Origin: Sphingobacterium bambusae
GTDB lineage: Bacteria; Bacteroidota; Bacteroidia; Sphingobacteriales; Sphingobacteriaceae
NCBI RefSeq assembly: GCF_033955345.1
Contig: NZ_CP138332.1
Location: forward strand, 248,001-312,000
Length of the DNA: 64,000 nt
Direction of reading: 5' to 3'
Position 1 is the stretch's first letter; every line of letters begins with the position of its first letter. The position numbers and the translations under genes are program-made. The notes below the pieces were generated by a model. That model did no database searches. It was not told the origin of the DNA and saw only the letters and a program-made list of their open reading frames with translations. Positions 55,510 to 63,949 of this stretch are shown here, in pieces.

Positions 55510-57225
55510 TTACGACAATAAAGACTGCACCACGCGCAAACTGGCCTCTTCGACAAAGTCGAGTCCCGAGTAGTCGGGATTGAAACCGCCGATAAAAGGT
55601 ACTGCGAGCATATAGATACGCTCGTTAATCTTCCCGTACATGTCCGTGATCTGGAAATGATCGTTAATAGCCACGCCCGGCAATTGCATGTAGTAATGAC
55701 CATCTTTCGCTTTACCCACTCCTTTGACGCCCTTGGCATAAGCGTCTTGACCTGCTTTATAGCTTTTAAATTTTACTACAGCTGGCGCAACGGTCTCTCG
55801 CTCTTTTAAGCTTTTAAAATGCAAATCGGCAATCGACAGTACCGGCTGTCCTACGCAGTCGACAAACATAGCATAATAGTCATTACATGCTTTGCCTTCG
55901 CTACTTTTGTAATGATAGCGTATACCTCCGGTTTGTAGCGGTTCCACCCTACTGTCTTCACCTACCTCAACTAGCGATAGTATGCCAGCGGCATGTAACG
56001 CCAATAGTTCTTCCACAGAATGCTGCGGCACAAAAGCAATCACAATACTAATCAATGGTTTGAGCGTATGTTCTAGCCGAAGCATATCCTCTGCGCAGAA
56101 ATATTTGGCCGGATAGTTCATCGTGTAACTTAAGACGGCGAGCATTTCCTTCCAATAAATAGACTTCTGCTCGATTATTGAACGCGCCGCTTCGCGGTAT
56201 TCGCGTTCTAGCAATTCAAAGGGATCCTTATCCTCTCTAAACTCCATCATTTTCTCTACGAAATCCTCCATAGTCAGCTCTTCAATCTTTTGGTGAAAGC
56301 TTGGTCGCTCTTCTTCTATACGCCTAAGGAATACGTGCTCGTAAAGATAGTCTAGCGGAACAAAACCTCCGTTTTCAGCTTTTATCCGCTCAATGTGTGC
56401 CGCAGAAAGGAGCTCACCGCGGCCTATTTGCGTATCGGCCAAATGAAAGCGCACTGCAGGAAGAAGTCCCGCTCTGGAATGCATGACCAATTTGAAGTCC
56501 TTTGATTCCGAAGCCAGACTATAGCATACAGCCCCCGATGCTGATGTGTAGAAGTGTCCATTGTTCCTGGCTAAGGTGCGAATGGCGTCTACTGCCGTCA
56601 GGGATGCGCCACGTATCGCGACGGAATAATTGTTTCGGCCAACTAACTTTGCGGGCGGATAGGGTGAATCAAAGTAGTTAGGTATATCTCCTTCGCCCAT
56701 CTTTGGCCAAAGGTGCCCTGAACAGATAATCGCCTTATCAAAATCAGTACGCCCTTGCTGATGCACGACTCTGACCCGGGCGTTCTCAGGTTCATCAATA
56801 ATATCAATCACTGCGCATCGATAATGTATTTCTATAGAAAAGCCCTTGACTTTACATTGTTGGATGAGCATCGAAAATTCATCCGCTAGGTAAGAGCCTA
56901 ACAAGAGCCTCGGCAGCGCTCTGTGTTCATTGAAATCTTCTGCGTTTATGGCGAAGCGTTCAAGGGTTTCGCTGTCTTGCTTTTTTATCCAGTCATCCAA
57001 TGAACTGAGCACCTCTGGCAATTCATTTGCAGAAATATTGGCAATATGTTCGTCCTCAGCGCCAAGGTGGCTATAGGGCATGCCAGCCCCTAGGACGTCT
57101 TGTTTTTCAAACAACTCGATAGCAAGTTGCCCCTCAAAATGGTCCAGCAGCCGTCGTATTAACAGCAGCGCCATCGGCCCACCACCAATAATAGCCAAGC
57201 TTGTAAATGCATCGATTTTCTTCAT
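55510..57225 (-). CDS. FAD/NAD(P)-binding protein (lysine/ornithine monooxygenase-like family)
   Basis: 571 residues from the ATG at 57225 (MKKIDAFTSLAIIGGGPMAL). The N-terminal FAD-binding GxGxxx motif IIGGGPMA (about residues 11-18) and the MPYSH and HIANISANELP segments fit the NAD_binding_9-type FAD/NAD(P) proteins. A second NAD(P)-type region lies near YSVAIRGASLTAVDAIRTL (about 203-221). The remainder is helical. Substrate and reaction are unknown. Placed with an SDR, a zinc dehydrogenase and a catalase, suggesting redox or stress metabolism, but no operon partner is adjacent. Confidence 0.82.
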   Translation of the reverse strand: MKKIDAFTSLAIIGGGPMALLLIRRLLDHFEGQLAIELFEKQDVLGAGMPYSHLGAEDEHIANISANELPEVLSSLDDWIKKQDSETLERFAINAEDFNEHRALPRLLLGSYLADEFSMLIQQCKVKGFSIEIHYRCAVIDIIDEPENARVRVVHQQGRTDFDKAIICSGHLWPKMGEGDIPNYFDSPYPPAKLVGRNNYSVAIRGASLTAVDAIRTLARNNGHFYTSASGAVCYSLASESKDFKLVMHSRAGLLPAVRFHLADTQIGRGELLSAAHIERIKAENGGFVPLDYLYEHVFLRRIEEERPSFHQKIEELTMEDFVEKMMEFREDKDPFELLEREYREAARSIIEQKSIYWKEMLAVLSYTMNYPAKYFCAEDMLRLEHTLKPLISIVIAFVPQHSVEELLALHAAGILSLVEVGEDSRVEPLQTGGIRYHYKSSEGKACNDYYAMFVDCVGQPVLSIADLHFKSLKERETVAPAVVKFKSYKAGQDAYAKGVKGVGKAKDGHYYMQLPGVAINDHFQITDMYGKINERIYMLAVPFIGGFNPDYSGLDFVEEASLRVVQSLLS

Positions 57226-57345
57226 GAAAATATGTGTGATTGCTTGTATAACCATTGATTGGGAAAATCGTTTTTTAGAATTGTTTATTTTGCGTGAAAT
57301 CAGATCCCTGCTTGGTAGATGAAAAGGATAATCGACGAATTGACA

Positions 57346-57374
57346 GAACTATTCTGCAAGAAATACGGTTCGTT
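57346..57374 (+). promoter_or_regulatory. Stress-type promoter motif in front of the DUF3072 gene
   Basis: GAACTAT at 57346-57352, 13 bases, then CGGTTCGTT from 57366. The -35-like half is identical to the csbD and katE copies with the same spacing; the -10-like half differs (CGGT for CGTT). The start codon is 25 bp from the -10-like element. Confidence 0.4.
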
Positions 57375-57390
57375 AAAAAAGAATAATGTT

Positions 57391-57597
57391 ATGGAAAATT
57401 CAAATACGCAAAAAGATCCAGATGAATGGACAACCGGCGAGGAGCCCATGACCGGTGCGCAGGCATCCTACCTAAAAACACTGTCCGATGAGGCGAAGGT
57501 ACCTTTCGAAGAAGGCCTTACCAAAGCCCAGGCATCCAAGCGCATCGATGAGCTGCAACATATTACCGGTAGAGGTTTGGACAGCGCATCCGAGTAG
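57391..57597 (+). CDS. DUF3072 domain protein
   Basis: 68 residues from the ATG at 57391 (MENSNTQKDPDEWTTGEEPM). Nearly all of it matches the DUF3072 signature: DEWTTGEEPMTGAQ, SYLKTLSDEA, LTKAQASKRIDELQ, TGRG. Length is typical. A start at 57319 would add 24 residues but would place the promoter motif inside the gene. DUF3072 proteins are small, of unknown function, and often lie with stress genes. A strong hairpin (57610-57645) follows the stop. Confidence 0.88.
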   Translation: MENSNTQKDPDEWTTGEEPMTGAQASYLKTLSDEAKVPFEEGLTKAQASKRIDELQHITGRGLDSASE

Positions 57598-57609
57598 TCA
57601 GCCGCTAAA

Positions 57610-57645
57610 ACTAATGGCTGGAAAAGATAATTTCTAGCCATTAGT
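57610..57645 (+). terminator. Terminator-like hairpin after the DUF3072 gene
   Basis: Perfect 10-bp inverted repeat ACTAATGGCT / AGCCATTAGT with further GAAA/TTTC pairing inside, 12 bp past the stop codon. There is only a short T-containing tail (ATCTTC), so it may be a stabilising hairpin rather than a strong terminator. Confidence 0.65.
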
Positions 57646-57911
57646 ATCTTCATTCAAGACAAGCTTATGAATGTCCTCCTCCACCTGCTACTATTGCACG
57701 CGCTAGTGTTATTCTAGGCTCTTACGGAGTTGTCTTCTCGCCGTCCAACTGTATTGTAGTTTCATCTCTTTTTATCGATCAAATTTCAATACCGAAGCTT
57801 TTCTACTATAATTGGTTATATACCTGAGCAGCCCTATCAGTCGATGCGGCAAGCGCGCTACGGCTCAGAATGGATTCGCTTTGATAACCTTTCTTTTCAC
57901 GTGTATCGCTG
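57646..57911. other. Convergent intergenic region, nothing identified
   Basis: About 265 bp between the DUF3072 hairpin and the end of the SDR gene. No convincing coding frame, hairpin or RNA gene is visible. Confidence 0.4.
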
Positions 57912-58817
57912 CTAGCGGGGCAATACCCTATTGACCAAGGTTAGCGTGCCAGAAAGAAACTTTGGGCAAAGTCCCTGCAGCGCAGCGGCCACCTTAGCAG
58001 GTAGTGTTAAGACCATTTCCTTTTTGCCAGATTCCATCCCGTCGGCAATTGCCGATGCGGCCCTTGCCGCGCTCTGGGATACAAAAGGCAGCGAATCGGC
58101 GATCTTAAACCATGCATATTCAAGCTTATGGCTTCCCTTTACGCCAATATTTAGAGGACTGCCGGTGCGCATCAAGCTTGGAACGACGGTCAAGACGTCG
58201 ATGCCTGCGGGCGCGAGCTCAGCGGTCAATCCCTGACTTAAGCCCAGCAGGGCGAATTTGCTGACACTATAGGGCAACATATGGGGCACGGCAATTTTAC
58301 CACCAATGGAAGCAATATTCACGACCTGCCCCGCAGACTGTGCGGTAAAATGTGGTAAAACGGCTTGTATACAATAGAGACTAGACCAACAATTATTGTC
58401 CATGATCTTTTTATAATCTTCGCTATCCATAGCCGCATGCGGACCTACTAACATGGCGCCGGCATTGTTGACCAGCACATCAACACGCCCGTAGTGCCCG
58501 ACGACCTGCTGCACTAGGATATCCACTTGTTGTGGGTCGGTAACATCGGCTGGGTAAACAAATACCTCCGCTCCCCTTTCGATAAGCGCCTGCTTTGCAA
58601 GCTGCAAATGCTCATCACTTCTTCCGCAAAGCGCAAGCAAGGCGCCCCGAGTAGCCAGCTCTTGAGCCAGCGCGAAGCCCAAACCACGGGAACCTCCCGT
58701 TATAAGAACGACCTTTCCTTCTACGGATAACTTGCGACGCTTACTGCGCTGCATACCTATCATAGCTCCACTTACGGCAGCCAAGAGGGCTATTTTTGCC
58801 AGTTTTCCAAAAATCAT
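57912..58817 (-). CDS. SDR family NAD(P)-dependent oxidoreductase
   Basis: 301 residues. The N-terminus is hydrophobic (KLAKIALLAAVSGAMIGMQRSKRRK), perhaps a membrane anchor. Next are the nucleotide-binding TGGSRGLGFALA (about residues 40-51), the NNAGAM motif (about 116-121), catalytic Ser in VNIASIGGK and YSVSKFALLG with Tyr and Lys. Length and motifs fit classical SDR enzymes. About 96 bp downstream of the zinc alcohol dehydrogenase gene and probably co-transcribed with it. Substrate unknown. Confidence 0.9.
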   Translation of the reverse strand: MIFGKLAKIALLAAVSGAMIGMQRSKRRKLSVEGKVVLITGGSRGLGFALAQELATRGALLALCGRSDEHLQLAKQALIERGAEVFVYPADVTDPQQVDILVQQVVGHYGRVDVLVNNAGAMLVGPHAAMDSEDYKKIMDNNCWSSLYCIQAVLPHFTAQSAGQVVNIASIGGKIAVPHMLPYSVSKFALLGLSQGLTAELAPAGIDVLTVVPSLMRTGSPLNIGVKGSHKLEYAWFKIADSLPFVSQSAARAASAIADGMESGKKEMVLTLPAKVAAALQGLCPKFLSGTLTLVNRVLPR

Positions 58818-58913
58818 TACACGTTGTTTAAAGATTTACATTTCGCCGAGCTGCGATTACCCTATATACGATCCGTAGCATATCGATATCATCTCGCCGC
58901 TTTACTTCCATCA

Positions 58914-60071
58914 CTACGGCTTAAGCACCACTTTGACACAGTCATCCTGCTTTTTATCGAATAGCTCATAGCCGTGCGCAGCTTCTGAAAGCGGAAGGCT
59001 ATGGGTAATAATATCATCTAGCACTACCTTGTTTTCATTAACGAGCTCGACTAGCTTATCGATGTAGTTGAGCACGGGCGCCTGCCCCTGTTTGATGGTT
59101 ATTCCTTTGTCGAATATGCGGTGTAAAGGGAAATTATCATAGGGCGAGCCGTAGACACCAACGATGGATACGGTTCCCATGCGGCGCACCGCCTTAAAAC
59201 ACATATCCAACACCTTCATTGAACCCACTTCGAAATTTACCGTAGCCTTTACCTTATCGAGAAAGCCCCGTTCAGGCTCGAAGCCCACCGCGTCTACGCA
59301 CACGTCAGCTCCGCGCCCCCTTGTCATTTCCCGAATAGCCTCGATTACATCCACCTCATTCGGGTTTAGGGTATCCACGTTATTCACCGCCTTGGCCTTG
59401 GCCAAGCGGTAATCCAGAGGGTCTATCGCGATAACCCGACCCGCGCCATTGAGCCAGGCCGCTTTTTGTGCCATAAGCCCTACCGGTCCGGAACCAAAAA
59501 TAGCTACCACCTCACCGCCCTTGAGCTGCGCCCAATCAATGGCCGACCAACCCGTTGGGAAGATGTCTGTCAAAAAAAGGGCCTGCTCGTCACTTAAGTG
59601 ATCGGGAACGATGCGTGGGCTGATATCCGCATACGGCACACGCACATATTCTGCCTGCCCACCAGAGTATCCTCCATATAGGTCTGTATAGCCGAACAAT
59701 GCCGCGCCTTTTTGGTCCAAAAGATCTCCATTTGGACCGTAGTGTTTGTAATTGGAATGCTCGCATGCCGGCGAAGCATCATGCGTGCAGAAAAAGCAGG
59801 TTCCGCAGGAAATGGGAAAAGGAACCACTACACGGTCGCCCTTTTTCAAATTGGTTATTTCCGCTCCGACCTCTTCCACAATCCCCATGAATTCGTGCCC
59901 CATGATCATAGGTTCTTTTTGCGGTACCGCCCCGTTCAGGATATGGAGGTCAGATCCGCAAATGGCCGTTGAGGTAACCTTAAGAATAACGTCCCGTGCA
60001 TCAAGGAGCCTTGGATCTTCGACAGTATCTACACTGATCTGTCCTGCTTTATGGAATACTGCTGCTTTCAT
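58914..60071 (-). CDS. Zinc-dependent alcohol dehydrogenase (MDR superfamily)
   Basis: 385 residues. The catalytic zinc site is visible in AICGSDLH (about residues 37-44) and GHEFMGIVEEVG (about 58-69). Four structural-zinc Cys lie in SCGTCFFCTHDASPACEHS (about 88-106). The Rossmann motif GSGPVGLMA lies near 192-200. The sequence resembles glutathione-independent formaldehyde dehydrogenase or threonine-dehydrogenase-like MDR enzymes common in Bacteroidota stress clusters. Substrate is not certain. The SDR gene follows on the same strand. Confidence 0.9.
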   Translation of the reverse strand: MKAAVFHKAGQISVDTVEDPRLLDARDVILKVTSTAICGSDLHILNGAVPQKEPMIMGHEFMGIVEEVGAEITNLKKGDRVVVPFPISCGTCFFCTHDASPACEHSNYKHYGPNGDLLDQKGAALFGYTDLYGGYSGGQAEYVRVPYADISPRIVPDHLSDEQALFLTDIFPTGWSAIDWAQLKGGEVVAIFGSGPVGLMAQKAAWLNGAGRVIAIDPLDYRLAKAKAVNNVDTLNPNEVDVIEAIREMTRGRGADVCVDAVGFEPERGFLDKVKATVNFEVGSMKVLDMCFKAVRRMGTVSIVGVYGSPYDNFPLHRIFDKGITIKQGQAPVLNYIDKLVELVNENKVVLDDIITHSLPLSEAAHGYELFDKKQDDCVKVVLKP

Positions 60072-60511
60072 ATTAAATGCTTTAATAATGTTTCTCTGTC
60101 AACTGCGCACGTAGCAGTTTAATAAAGGAACGGCGTAGCCGCAGATTCGGTTTTTCCGAGCGGAATGATAAAAATATTTGAAAATTTATCTGCTGCAGCC
60201 TTCTTGCATAAAACAGGCTATTACAGCTTATACAAGCATATTGAGCCTATCGGTAATGGCGACGGAAAAATACCTATCCAAGATGGTTAGTACGGGAAAT
60301 GCACATCAGCACTTTTGATCAACGCGCTCCATACCATCTTAAAACGTATTGAACAGAGATTCTCGTCCATGCGAAATACGCAGGAGGCGCGGCATTTACC
60401 TATTTTATCTAACAAGCGAGTCGATCAGTGCATTTTCCACAAATCCAGCACTCTTTTTGCAGGTTTCAAGACAACAATACATGATTTATTCACCATTAAA
60501 CAATCATCGCT
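60072..60511. other. Divergent intergenic region with a possible promoter for the dehydrogenase
   Basis: About 440 bp between the alcohol dehydrogenase (minus) and the sigma factor (plus). On the minus strand AAAC at 60153-60150 and CGTT at 60132-60129 are 17 bases apart, a degenerate copy of the local stress motif. Open frames here lack codon or homology support. Confidence 0.4.
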
Positions 60512-61033
60512 ATGCTTACATTACAACTCAACCAACAGATAGAAAAGAGCAAGGTATATCTTAGCAAGATTGCCCACAAGTTTACCAGTGATCCCGAAGA
60601 GGCGCAAGATCTTGTCCAAGAAACCTTGATTCGCTCGATCAATCACACCGAAGGGTTTTTAAATAACTCGAAAGTTGGGTCTTGGCTCTACGTGATCATG
60701 AAGAACGTGTATATTAACCAATATAGGAAACAACAGAAACGCAGACAGTACGAACATGCAGAAATCTCTTCCTTGCTGGATCAGGGATGCAGCGAGCCCT
60801 TTACCTTTAATCAGGTAGAAGACCGCTTTGCCGCAACGGACATCAAGCGCGCAATGAGCGCACTTTCGCAGGAGAACTACGAAATTTTCAATATGTATAT
60901 CGAGGGGTATAAATATCGGGAGATAGCGGATCAATACGCCATGCCGGAGGGGACCATAAAAACTCGAATATTCCATACAAAAAAGGTGCTTCGCAAAAGT
61001 CTCGCAGCGTATGAGATTAGCAAGACTGCATAG
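60512..61033 (+). CDS. RNA polymerase sigma factor, ECF type, in the stress cluster
   Basis: 173 residues. Region 2 (about 14-75) with DPEEAQDLVQETLIRSI and WLYVIMKNVYINQYRKQQKRR, and region 4 (about 110-165) with YREIADQYAMPEGTIKTRIFH, are both clear. It has no adjacent FecR-type anti-sigma gene, unlike the two other sigma factors in the window. Its type (short linker, no extra domain) recalls general-stress ECF factors. The shared AAC-N16-CGTT promoter motif in this cluster is a plausible target, by position and by analogy with the GGAAC-N16/17-CGTT element of EcfG-type factors in Alphaproteobacteria. That link is inference. Confidence 0.93.
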   Translation: MLTLQLNQQIEKSKVYLSKIAHKFTSDPEEAQDLVQETLIRSINHTEGFLNNSKVGSWLYVIMKNVYINQYRKQQKRRQYEHAEISSLLDQGCSEPFTFNQVEDRFAATDIKRAMSALSQENYEIFNMYIEGYKYREIADQYAMPEGTIKTRIFHTKKVLRKSLAAYEISKTA

Positions 61034-61130
61034 CGAGCGGCGTATATAGTTGGCATGACCCCAAGCTTATTCATTTCATACATACTACCTCAACCTTACA
61101 CAATGTAAATACATATAAACGGAAATTGAC

Positions 61131-61355
61131 ATGACACAACAAGAAGACAAGGACAAACGCACACCGAGCGAAAAAGAAAACGGTGTAGCTGAGCATGACA
61201 AAGCGAATTATACAGAAGGTGATAACGATTCAAAAGAAGGGCAACAACATCGGGATGACGATCCATCCATCAAGCAGACCGATGATGAAAAGAAAAAGGA
61301 CGACACCGGCGGCGATTTAGCCGGAAACGCTTCTGGCAATAGCGACATCGACTAA
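61131..61355 (+). CDS. Small, highly charged, disordered protein
   Basis: 74 residues, almost entirely Asp, Glu, Lys, Gly, Ser, Asn and Gln, no hydrophobic core, ending in a Gly/Asn-rich tail (GNASGNSDID). Such hydrophilin-like proteins are typical of desiccation or osmotic stress responses, but low complexity prevents firm family assignment. It follows the sigma gene by about 97 bp on the same strand and ends in a strong shared terminator. Confidence 0.6.
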   Translation: MTQQEDKDKRTPSEKENGVAEHDKANYTEGDNDSKEGQQHRDDDPSIKQTDDEKKKDDTGGDLAGNASGNSDID

Positions 61356-61396
61356 AAAAATAGGAGCAAATATTTTATATTCGCTCCTATTTTTTT
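61354..61396. terminator. Bidirectional terminator between the disordered-protein gene and csbD
   Basis: Perfect 14-bp inverted repeat AAAAAAATAGGAGC / GCTCCTATTTTTTT with further pairing towards the loop. A-run on one side and T-run on the other make it an intrinsic terminator for both converging genes. It overlaps the TAA of the plus-strand gene. Confidence 0.93.
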
Positions 61397-61413
61397 AAAT
61401 GACTTAAAATAGC

Positions 61414-61599
61414 CTAGAGGTCATTCAACCAGCTATTTACCTCATCTTTGGTTTTGCCCGTTGTTTTCTGCAGCTTGCCGAGCAGCTCGTCTTCCTTACC
61501 TTCGGCATACAGCAGATCATCATCCGTCAGATCAGCGTACTGCTGCTTTACTTTTCCCTTGATTTCGTTCCAACGTCCTTTCCATGTTAATTCACTCAT
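61414..61599 (-). CDS. CsbD family stress protein
   Basis: 61 residues, MSELTWKGRWNEIKGKVKQQ, the CsbD signature, continuing YADLTDDDLLYAEGKEDELLG and NSWLNDL. CsbD proteins are small soluble helical proteins induced in general stress; molecular role unknown. An unusually strong Shine-Dalgarno for this phylum, GAAAGGAG (61614-61607), lies 7 bp upstream of the ATG, and a stress-type promoter motif just before that. Confidence 0.95.
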   Translation of the reverse strand: MSELTWKGRWNEIKGKVKQQYADLTDDDLLYAEGKEDELLGKLQKTTGKTKDEVNSWLNDL

Positions 61600-61620
61600 G
61601 ATAAAACTCCTTTCTTTTAT

Positions 61621-61649
61621 AGAAGAACGTGCAGCAAGATAAATAGTTC
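61621..61649 (-). promoter_or_regulatory. Stress-type promoter motif in front of csbD
   Basis: Minus strand GAACTAT-N13-CGTTCTTCT, GAAC at 61649-61646 and CGTT at 61629-61626, 27 bp upstream of the ATG. Spacing is identical to the katE copy, and both halves are the same 7 and 9 bases as in katE. Confidence 0.55.
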
Positions 61650-61664
61650 TCTTGCTGCATGTTC
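61625..61664. repeat. 15-bp inverted repeat covering the csbD promoter
   Basis: GAACGTGCAGCAAGA and TCTTGCTGCATGTTC form a 15-bp stem with one mismatch and a 10-nt loop. It lies between the catalase stop and csbD. It may terminate the catalase transcript, but the -35-like GAACTAT is in the loop and the -10-like CGTT in a stem arm, so it could instead be an operator. Confidence 0.6.
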
Positions 61665-61747
61665 AACATTATTTATTTTTTATAAGATATCCATTTTGTT
61701 AACTACTCGGCCAATTTGGTCTAAGCCAAAAGTTATAAAATATGATG

Positions 61748-63886
61748 CTATACCGCAATTTGTGCCGTCTTTGCCTCCCTTTCCCAATTTCGGTGCATCG
61801 CCAAGGAAGCTATAAATTCCTGCGGGGTGCCATCTGTGAGGATCGCTTTATCCTCCAAAAAATCCTTTGCGACAGATAGATCCCGCAGCTTTTTTGCCTT
61901 GCCCAAGAAAGCCAGCGTCTTGCAATGCTTTACAGCCTCATTGATAAACTTAAAAGTCTTCCCCTGCTCGGCCAGTGCATTGACGCTTTTCTCGCCACAG
62001 GGGATTAAAATGGCATCATAGAACACACTTTCTGTCGTGGAGAGCTGGGCATCGACCTTATGCTTCATGCCTTCGCTACAGGTTATCTGCCCGCCACTTG
62101 GTGAGACGATCTTTACCGAGGCATTTTCTGCTTCAAGCGCTTTCTTAAATTCTTCAAATCCCTTCATATCAAAACCGTTATCGACCAGCACAGCAACCTG
62201 ACGACTGGCTATCGGCGATGGTTGACCTTTGTCTTGGCTAAGCGCCGAAGAACGCTCCAGATAATTCTTGGCCTTACCGGGTTGCTGCGTAGCAGGGTCT
62301 TCATCGGCACCAATATTCCTATTGATCGGTTCCTCGATTTTTTTAGGGATTGTAAGGCCAATATTGGCTGATACGCGTTTAGCCAGTGAACTGTCTATTT
62401 GATCAAGTAAATATAACATACGGGACTTGATCGCATCGATCTGGCATTTGCCCAGTTCAAAGGAATAGGCGCCGATAACGTGTTCCTTTTCCCACGAAGA
62501 GAGACTACGATAAAAGAGCGCTGGCTGGGAGAAGTGATCGCTAAAACTTTCCGATCGCGCCCTTACTTTTTTTCCATCTATGCGTTCTTCATAACTGCTA
62601 AAACCGCCTTCAGCTATTTTGGATAAAAAAGGGCAACCGCCAGCCATGGTATTGGGATGGTAGGCCACCTTGCCCTTGTTGATCGTTGTGCGCATCTGGG
62701 CGTCACGCTGGTTGTTGTGCACCGGAGCAACCGACCTATTGATTGGCAATTCATGAAAGTTGGGACTTCCCAATCGAGATAGCTGCGTGTCGGTATAGGA
62801 AAACAACCTGCCCTGCAATAAGGGATCATTGGTAAAATCTATGCCCGGAACAATATGTCCAGGATGGAAGGCCACCTGTTCGGTCTCGGCAAAGAAATTA
62901 TCAGGGTTGCGATCCAGCGTCATCTTCCCCACAATAAGCACCGGAACAAGTTCTTCCGGAATAAGTTTCGTGGCATCGAGCAGATCGAATTCAAATTTAT
63001 GTTCGTCGGCTTGCGGAATAATCTGCAGACCTAGCTCCCAACTAGGAAATTGCCCTTGTTCAATAGCCTCCCAAAGGTCACGCCGATGGAAATCAGGATC
63101 GGCTCCGTTGATCTTCACGGCCTCGTCCCAAGTGACCGAATGCACGCCCAGTGCCGGCTTCCAATGAAAGCGCACAAAATGCGATTCTCCTGCCGCGTTC
63201 AACAGCCTAAAAGTATGGATACCGAAGCCCTCCATCATACGTAGACTGCGCGGGATAGCGCGGTCGCTCATGGCCCACATATGGTTGTGCAACGTTTCGG
63301 TGGCCAACGATACAAAATCGTAAAAGGTATCATGCGCGGAGGCGGCCTGCGGAATTTCATTATCCGGTTCCGGTTTTACCGAATGGATAAGATCCGGAAA
63401 CTTCATGGCATCCTGAATGAAAAATACAGGCGTATTGTTTCCTACCAGATCGAATATACCTTCCTGTGTATAAAATTTAACGGCAAAGCCGCGGATATCG
63501 CGTGCCAAGTCGGCCGAGCCCTTGCTGCCCGCCACGGTAGAGAAGCGGACGAATACAGGGGTCTTTTCCCCCACTTTGGTAAAAAGTCCCGCTCGGGTGT
63601 AGTCGCTCAGATCTTCGTAGAGCTCAAAGAACCCATGTGCGGCACTGCCGCGCGCATGAACGATACGCTCGGGAATGCGCTCGTGATCAAAGTGCGTAAT
63701 CTTCTCGCGAAGGATAAAGTCTTCCAGCAAGCTCGCTCCACGCTCCCCTGCTTTGAGCGAATTGGCATCGCTATTAATCTTGACACCCTGATCGGTAGTC
63801 ATTGCCTTATCGCCGTCATCCGACGTGTAGCGCGCAAGATCATCTTGCTTGACGAGCTCACCTTTATTAACGTTCTTCTTTTTCAT
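61748..63886 (-). CDS. katE: Large-subunit (clade 2, HPII/KatE-type) catalase
   Basis: 712 residues from the ATG at 63886 (MKKKNVNKGELVKQDDLARY); an upstream start at 63934 is out of keeping with the family and would overlap the promoter motif. Hydrogen peroxide is split to water and oxygen using heme. The catalytic His is in HARGSAAHGFFE, the Asn in DLVGNNTPVFFIQDAMKFPD, and the proximal Tyr in RLFSYTDTQ. The C-terminal ~150 residues form the DJ-1/PfpI-like flavodoxin-type domain of large catalases (RQVAVLVDNGFDMKGFEEFK). Probably induced by stress via the motif at 63921-63949. Confidence 0.97.
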   Translation of the reverse strand: MKKKNVNKGELVKQDDLARYTSDDGDKAMTTDQGVKINSDANSLKAGERGASLLEDFILREKITHFDHERIPERIVHARGSAAHGFFELYEDLSDYTRAGLFTKVGEKTPVFVRFSTVAGSKGSADLARDIRGFAVKFYTQEGIFDLVGNNTPVFFIQDAMKFPDLIHSVKPEPDNEIPQAASAHDTFYDFVSLATETLHNHMWAMSDRAIPRSLRMMEGFGIHTFRLLNAAGESHFVRFHWKPALGVHSVTWDEAVKINGADPDFHRRDLWEAIEQGQFPSWELGLQIIPQADEHKFEFDLLDATKLIPEELVPVLIVGKMTLDRNPDNFFAETEQVAFHPGHIVPGIDFTNDPLLQGRLFSYTDTQLSRLGSPNFHELPINRSVAPVHNNQRDAQMRTTINKGKVAYHPNTMAGGCPFLSKIAEGGFSSYEERIDGKKVRARSESFSDHFSQPALFYRSLSSWEKEHVIGAYSFELGKCQIDAIKSRMLYLLDQIDSSLAKRVSANIGLTIPKKIEEPINRNIGADEDPATQQPGKAKNYLERSSALSQDKGQPSPIASRQVAVLVDNGFDMKGFEEFKKALEAENASVKIVSPSGGQITCSEGMKHKVDAQLSTTESVFYDAILIPCGEKSVNALAEQGKTFKFINEAVKHCKTLAFLGKAKKLRDLSVAKDFLEDKAILTDGTPQEFIASLAMHRNWEREAKTAQIAV

Positions 63887-63920
63887 ATGAAAATGCTGTC
63901 TTAAGCTTTTAGATTTTTGC

Positions 63921-63949
63921 AGAAGAACGGGCAATAGTGCAGATAGTTC
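63921..63949 (-). promoter_or_regulatory. Stress-type promoter motif in front of katE
   Basis: Minus strand GAACTAT-N13-CGTTCTTCT, GAAC at 63949-63946 and CGTT at 63929-63926, 40 bp upstream of the katE ATG. Both halves and spacing are identical to the csbD copy while the 13-bp spacer differs, which argues for a functional site rather than a recent duplication. Confidence 0.55.

Noticed and set aside
60351..60375. GAAC-N17-CGAA as an autoregulatory promoter of the sigma gene
   Set aside because: The -10-like half does not match and it lies ~140 bp before the start codon.
60315..60542. 75-residue plus-strand frame before the sigma gene
   Set aside because: No ribosome site, no recognisable motif, and it overlaps the sigma gene start.
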